Counted from the stretch's first letter, positions 13,231-25,905 are shown. The stretch is 64,000 nt of DNA from Tamarix chinensis (GCA_030549775.1 CM060172.1:125849122-125913121), one strand, 5' to 3'. Numbers and translations are program-made. Notes: generated from the sequence alone by a model not told the origin.

Positions 13231-14219
13231 ACCCCATTCCTTCATGCATGGCTCATGTTGTGCATGTAGCGTGAGAGTTTTTGCTTAAATTTTTTGTTAA
13301 ATAATTTTAAATGTAAGGATATTTTAGTAATTTTGTAAAATAAATATTTTATTATTGTAATTATTATTTTATTTGTTAAATGTTAATTTGGTAATTTTGG
13401 TATTATTTTTAGGTATGAAAGTTTGAGCAGCAGAACCTTATAATATTTAGTAGGATACTGCTAATTTATGTTTCTGCTGGAATGCAGGCAACTTTTATAC
13501 TCTACTAAAATATGAAATATTGTATGATAGTATATTAGGTTTTTGTCTAAAATATGTTAAGCATAATTTGTTATTTCATAATTATGTACTATTTATTGTA
13601 CCATAAAAATCAGTAAAAAGAGCATATTAGCATATGTAAAATATTTTGGTTATAAAAGTATGTCAAAAATGATATTTCATGATTATGTATAAAATATATG
13701 TGGAAAATTATAGGATAAGCATGTGTTAGATACATTTATGGAATAATAATTGTGGATGTGTGTCTCGGGGACAATTTGGTCATTTTATGTGTGTTAAGAT
13801 ATTTATTTATCCAAACATGCCTAATGTGCATTACAAGTTTTTGAGAATAAGATTATGTGATTATGGATGTATTAGATACACATGATAGAGTTTTATATGC
13901 AAAATCTTGAATAAAGGTAAAATGTTCATTTAGCTTATCTGATAATTTAATTTGCATGATAAATAATTTTATTATTATGTTTTAGCTTTTCATGGCATAC
14001 CTATAAATAAAATGGATTTGGTAATGAACGAGGATGTGAATGTGGTAATTTTGACTTTATGGAAATTTTGGTTATTTTCAATCTAATGTGCCCTGATGTG
14101 AAATATTGAGCCTAGGACGGCCTTGCTAATTATGTGGTTGAGTTTACGTGTTTATTAGTTTTAAAACCTACAAATTGAATGAATCTTGTAAGATGACATT
14201 GTATTATAAACACTAAATA

Positions 14220-14790
14220 AGATACTAACCATTTAAAGTAAAAGATCATAAAGTTGGATCTAAGTGTTGGGTCGGTCCCATCGAACGATAATAGTGGCTC
14301 AAGTGTGTTATCCCTAAGAGGTACTTCAGACCATTCCACTAGTTTGAAAATAATGGCTCAATAGTTTCTTTCCTTGAGAGGTGTTGGGTTCGTTCCACCG
14401 GATAATAATAGTAGCTTAGGTGTGTTGTCCCAAAGAGGTACTTCAATCCGTTCCACCGGATTAAGAATAGTAGGGCCTTATACTCAACATGAATAAGAAT
14501 ATGATTTGAGATAAGTAACTTATGGATGAGACATTAATTATTTAAGGTGGAAGATTACGCAAATCAAGACTAAGGTGTTAAGTTCGTTCCTTCGGACGAT
14601 AGTAATGACTCAGGTGTGTTGTAGCTAAGAGGTGCTTTAGATCATTCCACTGGTTTAAAAATAATGGCTCGGGCGTGTTTTTCTCTGAGAAGTGTTGGGT
14701 TCTTTCCATCGGAAGATAATAGTAGCTCAGGTGTATTGTCCCTAAGATGTTATTCAGACCATTCCATTGGTTTAAAAATAGTGGAATTTT
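14220..14790 (+). repeat. Duplicated AATAATAGTGG/CCGG module inside the solo LTR
   Basis: Two copies about 307 bp apart each hold sub-units such as TTCCACCGGATAATAATAG and GGTGTGTTGTCCCTAAGAGG. It lies about 0.9 kb before the 3' end. It is related to the modules at 1330-1760 and, inverted, at 29375-29770. Confidence 0.7.
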
Positions 14791-15666
14791 TAAACTCATA
14801 GTAAATAAAATTAAAAATAATTATTAAATTATTGGATTGGTAAGTAGTATCATTTATGCCTACATGTGATGCTATGGATTGTTATTGGACTATTTTTGTG
14901 AGCCTACTTATGTTGTGAGATTTATTGGTATTGATAATGAGATATGTGATATGTTATTATCGTCTTGGTATTAAGTTGATGATGTTTCTAATTATACTTC
15001 AAAGAGTATCTTGTGGGTGTTCAATTAGTAAATTTCAGTTTGTTCCAGAAGAACGAATACGAATAGTATATGACCTTGGTGGTATATGGTTATATTAATG
15101 ATTATCGTATTTCATTTGATGCATGTATATTTTGATGTTTTATATCATGTATTATTGTGATGACTTGTATGTGTTATATGTTATATGTTTATTTTGGTTT
15201 AGTATAAAGGGTTGTTTAGTATTGTTGTACTAAATGGTTCGTTTTATAGGTCATTACTTATTTAATAGACAGCGGTCTTTGTAAGTCAGTTTTTGAGTTA
15301 AATTAAAAGTTGATAGTTTGAATTGAGAGCCTATGACTATCTGGTATCTTTTTGAATATTTTGATTTCGGTTGTATTTGAATGCTTGTGTCATCTTGTTC
15401 TTTATCTCTTTTGAAATTTGTAATCACTAATGTTACTTTTATATAACATAATACTTATCTATTGTCTTCTTCAGTTTGTTTCTTGTAATCATATTATTAA
15501 CTGTAAGTGAAGTAATATTTTTACTTCAACACTTGGTATGAGAATGGTAGAGGAAATCAAACTTGTACCATGTGTGGCAGTAATACCCTTTTTTTTTATT
15601 ATTTTAGCTTCTGCGGTTAACTCATTTAAAATAAAATTTCCAAGTTCTAAATACTAGGGTGTTACA

Positions 15667-16035
15667 TCCAAATCCAAAGTGATCCGATCAAGGATTAGTT
15701 CGGTTTGAACCCAACCTAATCCATCAAAATCTTTAAAAAAATCTAATCCATTAAGTTAACCCAAACCCGACCCATCAAATTAATACGAACACGAGCTAGC
15801 TCAGCTCAAACAAATCTAATATGACAAGCTAAATCGGTTTGAACTAAATCAAACCGAACCCAACCCAACATAAAATATTAATTTGATACAACCCACATCT
15901 ACAGTTATTTGAACCAGAATTAGACCTTATCAGAATAATAAAATGATTCAAAATAACTTGATTCTAAAATGACCTAACTTGACTTGCAAACAACCTGATA
16001 TGGAAACTACCCGACCCGAACATAACCCTTACCTG
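15667..16035. repeat. ACCCGACC/ACCTGAC-type low-complexity repeat, right half
   Basis: It continues the sequence type of 11262-11754 directly after the TCCAA duplication, with motifs such as CCAACCTAATCC, AACCCGACC and GACTTGC. Confidence 0.6.
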
Positions 16036-16039
16036 ATTG

Positions 16040-16485
16040 TCATAATCTTATGTCAATAAATAATATTATAAAAAAAATACCATATATTCATCATACTTGC
16101 TGAACATATTCATAATAAAAATAGTTATGAAATTTATAAAAAATAATCCCGTGTCGAAAAATAAGAATTATACAATTATATAAAATAACTCCATATCTAT
16201 AAATAAGAATTATAAATTATAAAATTATCTTATTTTTTATAATAAAAAGTTATACGTTACAAAAATAATTCTATGTACCTAAATAAATTTTATAAAATTA
16301 TAAAAAATGATCTCATGTAATTATATAAAATTTATAAAATTAAAAAATGACCTTATAGTTATATAAAAATTGGAACTTACAAAAATAATTTCATGTACCT
16401 AAATAAACTTTATAAAGTTACAAAAATAATCACACAAAGTTAAATAAGATTTATAAAACTACAAAAAAAAATATTCCAGCCGCAC
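16040..16485. repeat. AT-rich degenerate tandem repeat, unit about 40-50 bp
   Basis: The unit resembles TTATAAAATTACAAAAATAA followed by TCATGTACCTAAATAAA, repeated about eight to ten times with indels. It abuts the Helitron terminus at 16499 and is probably host sequence for that insertion. Confidence 0.6.
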
Positions 16486-16498
16486 CATTATATAAGAA

Positions 16499-16526
16499 CT
16501 AGGTTCTCACCCGTGCGATGCATGGT
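16499..16526 (-). other. Helitron 3' terminus: hairpin plus CTAG
   Basis: On the minus strand the order is CCATGCATCGCACGGG (imperfect hairpin with one stem mismatch), TGAGAAC, CTAG, then T. This matches the established Helitron 3' signature, a hairpin 10-12 nt before CTRR with insertion at AT. Confidence 0.8.
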
Positions 16527-16655
16527 GTATTAATATGAAACTATAAATTAATATAGTAGTTTGAGTATTTTAATGTGTATAAAAATCAATAAATAATAAT
16601 TTAATGTAACTCTACTAAAATAATATATAGATATATTGTTGATACAATTACATGA

Positions 16656-19600
16656 TCAGATTTTTTGAAAGACTTCCTTAAACACAACATTTGTTGTTGA
16701 GTCACTTTTATCAGTATTGTCATCACATATGAGTATTTTCAAACCTCGAAGATTTGTGACTCTAGAAACAACAATGTATAATTGACCATGACTAAATATT
16801 GGATTCTTAAAAAAAAAGGCTTAACGTTGGAAAGAGATTGACCTTAACTTTTATTTATTGTCATTGCATATGAAACAATCAACAGGAATTGTCTTTGATT
16901 GAATTTGAAAGGCAATCTTAGATTAGACAGATTCAGTGACATTCTCGATAACAAAACTTTATGGCCATCATTGCTTTTGCCTAGGATATTTGCTTCTAAG
17001 ACATGTGATTCCAGCTTTGTAATAACCATCTTGGTTACATTACATAGACCAAGGGAATGATCTATATTCCTCAATATCATGATAGGTGTACCAATCTTCA
17101 AGTTCAACGCATGATTGGGCACACCAGAACACTTAATTGAATTTAAGAATTATGGAGTGTGTAGATCTTATAACAAATCATTATTTGAATCTGACATGCA
17201 TGCCATATCTGAGCTCAAATACGCCTTTTGTTCTGCTAAGTTAATCCACAACATGTAATCATCTATTGATTCAACGATGTCAAGAGTAGGTGCTAATATT
17301 GATATCCCTTAAAAAAATGTATCATCAATAATTTTTCCTTTAATCCTGGATAGTTTCTTTCCACAATAACCACAATTGGATCATCACTATATTTCAATAA
17401 AATATCACTTGGAATTTTAACTATTGCATGACCATCATTGGGACTTCCAATTACTCCATCTCCAATGCTAGCAATCCAATATGAAAACTCTTTCAAATCA
17501 GGCGATTCATCAATTGAGCTAATATTTTGAAGCCTCATGTTTTTGGTCAATCATATGACTTTATTGTCCCTCCATATGTATGAAGAGTTAATAGTCATAT
17601 GAACGATGTCTTGCCGACTTCCCTTTGGAATGACTGGCAGTATTTACCTAAAATCTCTGCTAAGAACAATCGGTTTTCCTCCAAACGACTTATTAGAGCT
17701 TGATTCATTTGTGAATCATAAAATATCCCTCACGGTTTTATCTAAAGCTTCAAAACAATATATGTGCATCATTGGAGCTTCATCCCAAATTATGAGTTTA
17801 CACCTTATAATCAACTCTGCTAATGGACTTCCTTGTTTGATATTGCACGTTGAATCTTTGTTGGGATTTATAGGAATCTTGAATCGAGAATGAGTCGTTC
17901 TCCCTCCTGGTAATAAAAGAGAAGCTATTCCACTTGATGCCATATTTAACATAATATCTTCATTGCATCTCAAAGATGCTGATAGTGTCTTCCATATGAA
18001 TGTCTTCCCAGTACCACCATATCTATATACAAAGAACACATCACCTAAATTTGATTGAATGACATTGATTATAGTGTCGTAGACATTACATTGCTTGTCG
18101 GTAAGATTGGATAGATATCTCTTATGTTATTCACATAATGTTATATGATCATAACACATTTCTTCGTGTATCAATCTATTATGACCACTTGAAAAATATT
18201 CTGGTGGTGGGAATGACATTGACTGAAACTCTCGTAAGCTCCTACCATAGTTTTGTAACAATTTTTCAACCTTAAACAAACCATAATTTTTTTTATCTTA
18301 TTATCATCTAATTGAAGTTTTGAAAATAAATCCACAGTAAGTTTAAATGCTAATCATATAATATGTGATTATTCTTATTCTATCCTATAAAAAAAAGATA
18401 ATAAAGATGTACAGAAATTACCTTTGTGATGCAAGGTTGTACGTTGTCTATATAATATATTATCAGTCAAGTAAATCCAACACTCATCCAAACAGGCTTC
18501 AGATCTACTAAGTGAATCTTATGAAAATAATGTTGCAAATAATAATCTCAAAGAAGATGCAAACACCCAATGACTTGCCTCAATAATTCCATTAATGTAT
18601 TATTTATCGTCGTCTAACGATCCCAAAGCATAACAAGCATCGCGATATGATGTATACTGGACCCTGTTAATACATTTTATATCATCATAGTTCATCGGCC
18701 ATGAACGACGTTAAGAAGACATCGCAAATAATAAAGTTCTCCATTACTAAGAGGAACATAAAAAAAATGTGTCCAATAGATATCCTCTACTACCTCGAAT
18801 GCCACTCTCATTTACATGAATCCCAAAAAAAATTCATAGGGAACTCTACATAAGTCAAATACCTTGCATCTTCATATTTATGATTTGCCTTCATCCAAGC
18901 TAGAAACATACTTTCCTTAACTGATAAACAATCAACAACATCATTGATCAAATATTCATTAAAAAAATAACACTTTGTTCGTTTGGCAGATGAAAGCCTA
19001 ACCTCTCAACTAGTGGATTCTTGTATTGAATTTCATTTTTAAATAATCTCCATGCTGCCTCACATGATGAAATATATATATAATCGTAATACATTTGAAT
19101 CTCATCAGCCTTTTTTACTACATCATCACCAGTCATGCTTCCATAAAAAGATGCAGTAACACGGTCATGCCCTTTATTCACATATTTAAATAAATACTTG
19201 ATCAAACGTGACTAATTGCACCACTCAACATTCATATGGGCACCATACTTAAGCAATAAATAACGATTGTGTGGCACAACAAACCTATTATCAAGAGGGA
19301 CCCATTATTCTCCATTGTTCTTCCATTATCACGTCTTTTATATATTGGACATCCATCATAATCAACTATTGTACATTCAACAAACTTTTTCGAAAAATGT
19401 TTCGTACAACGACCATCAGCCATGCAAGGAGAGTTATTTTCCAAAGTTCCACATGGTCCATGTATCGTGTATTCTTACACAGCTGTGTAATATGTAGGAT
19501 CAGTATTGTGATCAGGAATTTCAGTTGAAATTATTCTATCAGTGTCTTTTCCAATTGGATACTTGTCTTCTTTTGCAAGAAAAACTAATATATGGGCATA

Positions 19601-21198
19601 AGACAATCCACGCTTCTGGAACTCAATAGTATATATAACTATAATTGAAAACATCATATAAAAAAAGTTAGAAAAATTAAAAAATTCAAATATCTATAAC
19701 TAAAATCATCAAGTAAGTTTAGAATATTACTTGCATTAATATTCCCATATATTGTTATTCCGGAGATCTTTTATAAGATAATCGAGCTTCATTTTGAAAA
19801 CATAACAAATAATATCTAGACGGTCATTAGCTTTAATACCTCTATTGTGAACAAAACGAACAATCTCAAGCCATTTTGGATTGCAAGTAAATGTGATAAA
19901 AAGATCAGGATAACCAATCCATCTACATATGGACATGGCATCTTGATAATTTTGAACCATATATCGAGCACCACCGGTGAATGATGATGGTAATATAACT
20001 CTTTTTCCTTGCACAAATGGATCCGTCTCACATCTTAAAATAGCATATGTCAACCTACTGTATAGCTCATAACGTAATTGTTTTTGATGTAGTTGGATGT
20101 ATGCCAATCTTGCTAACTAAATCATTGTATATGCATCAACAATAAATTGTTGCAAAAGTCTCTTAGATGATAGTATAACTGATCCCTTTAAACTTCTCTC
20201 ATGTTGTCAGTAGCAAAAATACTCTGTCGTACTTACATATTTTTGACCACGTTGTTGAATTCCATCATTACACGTTAATGGAATGTCTTCTCTATAACCA
20301 TCTTCACCATAAGGAAATAATAGAAGATATTGTAACCCTAGGTAAGAAGCATGCAATTCACTTATCCACTTTAACAATCTTGTTTTTGTTTCAGTCAGGA
20401 TATCCCTTTCCCCAAGAGATGCATCAATATCACCAACAATTAATCCAGCAACTTTTGAAGCTGTCGGTACGTTATACCTTCTTCCATTTCCATTCATTCT
20501 ACCAATCAACTTTAGATTAACATTAGAACAACCTTCCGTGTTTATTTTTTCCCTCGCCATTCTAAATGATTTGACCAAAACATTATTCTCATCAAGCATA
20601 GTCTTCAAATCATAAATAGTGGATGTGTTAAGGTTGTTCAAGCTTTCATTTTTCCTATTAAGAAAATATGTTATAACAATTCATTATAACTATTCACATA
20701 AACATATATCTGATGGATTAATCATTAATGAAAAAAATCGTAAGAAAACTTACCTAACAGAATGGACTCTATTTTCAACTTTATTTTCTATATCGTAAAT
20801 GTATAGTTGTGTAAATTTTGGGGCCGAACCGTTCGTTGGTAGTAAACTTTTCATGAGATGATAATTTTGACCATGAAGTCTAAACATTGGACGAGAATTA
20901 CCACTGTTCAAACTCTTATCAATCTTTCTGCCCAGAGATGTAAAAGAGAACGTACTATTGTATGATCATATATTCTCCAAAAAGTGTTTACTTTGATTAT
21001 TTTGTGAATAGAAGAGCTCATGCAACACTTGCGGAGGATTTATTATCAGCGGAAGTTGGATTTTTCCTTACATACAACACAATGAGTATTTTGGTTTTTG
21101 AGAATTCTGACTTCTATACAATCTTTTGGCGTACCACAAGAGAGAACCACAAAATGTACATATGTATGTAGGATCACCAATATTCCAATATTTTGTAC
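16656..21198 (-). pseudogene. Helitron Rep/Pif1-helicase gene (decayed)
   Basis: Read on the minus strand from 21198, the N-terminal part has YWNIGDPTYICTFCG and SLCCM, the Cys-rich start of plant Helitron Reps. It continues with FRLHGQNYHLMKSLLP (about 20890) and the Helitron_like_N segment (20207-20641). The Rep motifs follow: FITFTCNPKW (about 19900), GLSYAHILVF (about 19595) and YLFKYVNKG (about 19190). The helicase has Walker A GGTGKT (about 18010), Walker B WDEAPM (about 17790), PIMILRNID and SYAMTINKS (16844-17122), and the usual end NVVFKEVFQK with stop at 16656-16658. Introns are plausible, for example a donor at about 20752. It is broken by an in-frame TAG near 20121, frame changes, and a damaged HUH motif (SYAH where PHAH is usual). 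It would nick and unwind DNA for rolling-circle transposition, but this copy looks inactive. Confidence 0.85.
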
Positions 21199-21296
21199 AT
21201 AAAAAAATTAATTAAAAAATTATCAGAATATCAATAAATAAATTTAAATTTAAGAAGAAACAATAGATATCAAATATAATTTAAGTGGATATATAT

Positions 21297-21298
<2 letters not shown>

Positions 21299-21393
<95 letters not shown>

Positions 21394-21418
21394 TGTGCAC
21401 GCGCTTGCGTGTGTGTGT
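21299..21418. repeat. (GT)n microsatellite, about 46 uninterrupted repeats
   Basis: A pure GT run spans about 21299-21392, followed by an interrupted tail with CACGCGC. The length suggests it is polymorphic, and alternating purine-pyrimidine sequence can form Z-DNA. Confidence 0.95.
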
Positions 21419-21829
21419 TAGAGCAAACCACACAATAATAAATCATTGTTAACTTCTATTTCAGTACCTGCGATAAATAAAATATCCTAAATTAGAATAC
21501 ATAAGCTTTAAAAATCATTAAAGAAATATCAATTAATATTTATGAAGTAATACAATCTTACCACCAAAAACTTGTTCCAAATTGATTGCCACATCAGAAA
21601 TCGTAAAATAAACAATAAATGAGTACTTATTTTTTTATATTGTAATCTTAGATAAGAATTAATGACAATTCATATATTTAAAAAATACGAAAGACACAAA
21701 CCTTCATTGGACTGGAAATGATGTTGTTTCATACAGGTGTTACTGTTAATAAAAATCTCACCATTGTTCATATTAGGTACCCCAAAAAAATTTTGGAACC
21801 ATTTTCACTTAGTACTTGACAATGTGGTG

Positions 21830-24245
21830 CAAATAAGTATCTATCTATAATCTATGAGTAAATAAAATTAAGGATAATAATTTATGTTTGAACATAATAA
21901 TATCAACTAAAGTTTAATTATCTTAGGTAACTGTTATAAAAAATCAAATGGAATTATAAGTCATATAATATTGGTACAATATTATAATGATGCAATAATA
22001 TTATACATTAAAGTCCAAAACACGTTTAATTTTTTAACTATTACATAATACAATATAAAATATAATTTACATAACATAACTTTTTATGTTTCCCAATTAG
22101 GTTTTTTTAGTTTTTTGTTTATTTTTTTAGAATGTTTTATTAAAAAACTAATAATTTTCTAATTATGGATAAATTATAGTCTAAATCTTTATAAATATTT
22201 TGGGAATTTTTGTTATCACCTAATATAATAAGAGTACTAAAAATAATTTAATACTACTTGATGCATAAAATATAGATCAAATGTAAGCTTTCAACTAATA
22301 TGCTTTTTATAAATTTAAAATTAAATAATTAATATGTATCAAAATTTAAAACATATTAATTTTTTTAATAATATTAACACATTATTTAATATGTATATCA
22401 ATCATATGATCAACTATAAGTACAAATAATGAATCATTAAGTATCTATCTAGAATCTATATTTATCTATAATCTATAAGTAAATAAAAATAAAAATAAGG
22501 ATAATAATTTATGTCAGAAAATAATAATATAAACTTAAGCTTAATTATCTTGGGTAACTAATGTTTAAATCAAATGGAAATATAATTCCTATAATATTTG
22601 TACAATATTATAACGATTCAATAATATCATACGTTAAAGTCCAAGGCACATTTAATTTTTTAACTATTATATAATATAATATGTAGAACATATATTTTTT
22701 TTGTATGTTTTCCAAATTATTTTTTTAGTTTTTAGTTTATTTTTTTTTAGAATCTTATATAAAAAAATGTAATAATTTTGAAATTATGGATAAATCACAG
22801 TCTACTTTATAAATATTCTAGGAATTTTTGTTATCACCTAATATAACAAGAATACTAAAATTAAGTTAAGACTACTTGATAAATAAAATATAAAACAAAT
22901 GTAACCTTTCAACTAATATGCTTTTTTATAAATTTAAAATTAAATAATTTATATGTATCAATTTTTAAATCATATTAATTTTTCCATTAATATTAACACA
23001 ATAATTAATATGTCTATCAATCATATGATCGACTATAAGTGGGAATGATGAATCATTAAGTATTTATCTATCATCTATAATTAAATAAAATTAAGGACAA
23101 TAATTTATGTTAGAAAATAATGATATCAACTAAATTTTAATTATCTTAGGTAACTATTATTAAAATCAAATGGAAATATAAGTCCTATGATATTTATACA
23201 ATATTATAACGATTCAATAATATTAGACGTTAAAGTCCAAAACACATTTAATTTTTTAACTATTATACAATATATAATATAATTTGTAGAAAAAAATCTT
23301 TTATGTTTCCCAATTACTTTTTTTTAGTTTTTTATTTATTATTTTTTAGAATTTTTCTTTAAAATCTAATAAATTTTTAATTATGGACAAATTATAGTCT
23401 AAATGTTTATAAAATTTTCTAGGAAATTTTCTTATCATGTAATATAAAAAGAGTACTAAAAATAATTTAAGACAACTTGATAAATAAAATATAAATCAAA
23501 TGTAAGCTTTCAACTAATAAGCTTTTTATAAATTTAAAACTAGAAAATTATCAAGTAGCAATTTTTAAAACATATAAATTATTTTTATTAATATTGAAAC
23601 ATTATTTAATATTTCCATCAATCATATGATCAACTATAAGTAGAAATGATGAATCATTAAGTATCCATCTAGAATCTATATCTATCTATAAGTAAATAAA
23701 AATAAGGATAATAATTTATGTCAGAATATAATCATATCAACTTAAGTTTTATTATCTTGGGTAACTATTATTAAAATTAAATGGAAATATAAGCCCTATA
23801 ATATTTGTACAATATTATAACGGTTCAATAATATTATACGGTAAAGTGCAACAAACATTTATTTTTTTAACTATTATCTAATATAATTTGCAGAACATAA
23901 CTTTTTATGTTTGCCAATTAATTTTTTTAGTTTTTTGTTTATTTTTGTTTAGAATTTTATATCAATATTCTAAATTTATTTTTTTTAATTATGGTATAAA
24001 TCCTTATTAATATTATAGTAATTTTTGTTATCACCTAACCACCTAATATAATAAGAGTAATAAGATTTTATTATTATCACCTAATATGTATCAATTCTTT
24101 AAACAAAATATTTTTATTGTTATTAATATTAACACATTAACACATTATATAATATGTCAACTCAAGTATAATTATCATAAAAATTTAATTAATAAATAAA
24201 TATGCATCAATTAATCATTTAATATCATAAAAAAGATATATTTAA
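21830..24245. repeat. Tandem array of a ~610-bp unit, four copies, AB-AB pattern
   Basis: The landmark AGGAYAATAATTTATG recurs at about 21871, 22498, 23094 and 23705, spacings of 627, 596 and 611 bp. Each unit continues with AATTATCTTRGGTAACT, then TACAATATTATAA, then a TTTTATGTTT-type segment. Copies 2-4 are preceded by ATGAATCATTAAGTAT. Copies 1 and 3 share TTAAGGA and ATCAACTAAA. Copies 2 and 4 share AAATAAGGATAATAATTTATG, CAGAA, CTTAAG and ATCTTGGG. The last copy is truncated. There is no coding potential. Confidence 0.8.
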
Positions 24246-24537
24246 TTAGCTGATTTCTCTAATGTTAGTGATTTTTTTGGTAAATGATGAATTAATTAAT
24301 TAATATAATCTACATTCAATGTAGACATATCAGTTTAGCTAAAAAAAGAACTAATTAACAGATCTTTACAATAGTAGTTAATTTTATTTTGTACATGATT
24401 AATTAATGAAGTAATTAAATTAATATAGCTTAACCTATGACGAATGAAGACAATTAATTAATAAGATGTGCAATAATTATAGCTCAATAATAACCGTTCA
24501 ATTCAAATTAAGCCGATCCAAACCGTCAAATTTTTTT

Positions 24538-24873
24538 TTACACCAATCGACCTTCAACAAACAAAAAATAAGCCAATTTATACCGTTGATTTATGTACGA
24601 AACAATCCTATGCATTGGTTTGTTTTGATTTGGATTGTCGAAACAAACACGGCACCAGTTAATCACGGTCGTCCACGTTACACTACCCTCGTGATGGAGT
24701 GTCTCGATTGACGATATGCACTGACGCACAAAATCCAGAGACTTCCCCTTACACTGCTCGATGCAGGATTTATATCGTCTGAATCTCTGCAGTATGCTTT
24801 CGGCCGACCTCTCCTCCATTCTCCTAACCTCTACCTTCTGCTTTAGATCTTCAAACTCTATGTCTATCATCAA
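24538..24873 (-). CDS. Unrecognised ORF, 111 codons
   Basis: I do not recognise a family. The frame starts MMIDIEFEDLKQKVEVRRME and reads like a short charged helical protein with a Cys/Trp-containing middle (TTVINWCRVCFDNP). Its amino-acid composition is more ordinary than that of neighbouring low-complexity frames. It lies between the Helitron Rep 5' end and the RPA-like gene on the same strand, so it could be a captured exon fragment or chance. In-frame stops upstream, and no clear splice partners, argue against an intact gene. Confidence 0.3.
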   Translation of the reverse strand: MMIDIEFEDLKQKVEVRRMEERSAESILQRFRRYKSCIEQCKGKSLDFVRQCISSIETLHHEGSVTWTTVINWCRVCFDNPNQNKPMHRIVSYINQRYKLAYFLFVEGRLV

Positions 24874-25094
24874 AATGGAATAATAATCTGATTCGAGTTG
24901 AAGTATCGTCTTCGGCTACTCGAATCGGTTCCTATAGTTGTATTAGTTTCTCCATCAAATATCAACTCATATGTCCGGCCCTGTGATCCAAATCCGATGT
25001 ATATAGAACACCCACATAAGTAGGTCAACTTCAAATCTTTACTACGTTGCTCTTCTGAAATCGAAGAAGTTCCTACAAATGTGTAAATCTATTC

Positions 25095-25905
25095 TTATTT
25101 TCTCACAAAAGGAGGTCAACTTCATCATATGTTAATTTCATGTGCTGCAATTAGGTAAGTTCTCACAATTTTTTAATATTGCATAAAAGATGTTCTACTC
25201 TAAAATATGGGACTAAAGTTTTGTTTCTATTTTTTCTACAAAAATCTGAGTGTTTATCTGACTTTCGTTTCAGATAAGCTCAGATTTTGAATTTTTTTGC
25301 AGGAAAAATCTTCGTGTTAAGTAAGTAACTCGGGTTGAAGATTTGTGTAAAAGTCTTCTGCTTTTTTTCACATATCTAAATTATGGAGTTTTGTTTTTTC
25401 AAAAAATACTTCTTTTGTGTAAGAAAATATTATCAGTTAAATTATATACATCTAATGTTTCTTGGTCTTCCTTTTTTTGAATGCCCAAGCTCGCATCTCA
25501 CTATGAGATAACCTCAGACTTCGTCGTCTGTTACTTTCATGTGAAGCAATTAGGTAAGTTCTTCAACAAAATTTCCATATTGCATCAAAATAAGTTTACT
25601 CTGAAATATAGGACTAATGTTTTGTTTTTATTTCTTTCTACAAAAATCTAAGATGTTATCTGACTTCCATTTCAAATAAGCTTAGATTTCGAAAATTCTT
25701 GCAGGAAAGTTCTTCGTGTTAAGTGACAGAGTCCGGTTGAATATTTGTGATAAAATCTTCTTTGTAAGTGTTTTCAAAAATTACTTCTTCTATCTATCAA
25801 AATAATATAAGTCCAATTATTTTTAACTAATGTTTTTTGGTCTTTCTTTTTTCGAATATCTGAGTTCGTATCTCACTATGAAATAACCTCATATTTTGAA
25901 ATATC
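25095..25905. repeat. ~400-bp tandem duplication with splice-like signals
   Basis: GCAATTAGGTAAGTTCT recurs at about 25147 and 25547. Each copy continues with ACAAAAATCT, TTATCTGACTT, then TTGCAGGAAA and TCTTCGTGTTAAGT. The end marker ATCTCACTATGARATAACCTCA is found at about 25495 and 25870. Each copy carries a GGTAAG donor-like and a TTGCAG acceptor-like site about 150 bp apart, but no extended frame. Confidence 0.65.

Larger units (their letters stand above)
11755..15666 (+). mobile_element. Solo LTR (3912 bp), gypsy long-LTR type, TSD TCCAA
   Basis: The element starts TGTAACACCTCG at 11755 and ends AGGGTGTTACA at 15666. It is flanked by identical 5-bp duplications TCCAA at 11750-11754 and 15667-15671. 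A CTTCTGCGG segment lies shortly before the 3' end, as in related LTRs, fixing plus orientation. There is no second LTR and no gag or pol, so it is best read as a solo LTR left by recombination between the two LTRs of a full element. Internal order: AT-rich start, pyrimidine-rich block, AT-rich middle, duplicated module, 3' end. Confidence 0.85.
16499..21198 (-). mobile_element. Helitron, 3' end and Rep-helicase region (5' end not located)
   Basis: The minus-strand 3' end at 16499 has the Helitron form: a short GC hairpin, 7 nt, then CTAG followed by host T. The body encodes a Rep plus Pif1-type helicase. The 5' end, expected as A/TC, was not found between 21200 and 35700. The element may extend right to include the RPA-like gene at 28166-35317, in which case later insertions have enlarged it to about 19 kb. 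Confidence 0.75.

Noticed and set aside
21830..24245. CRISPR-like or operon-like regular array
   Set aside because: Long ~610-bp units with no unique spacers in a plant genome; an ordinary tandem repeat.
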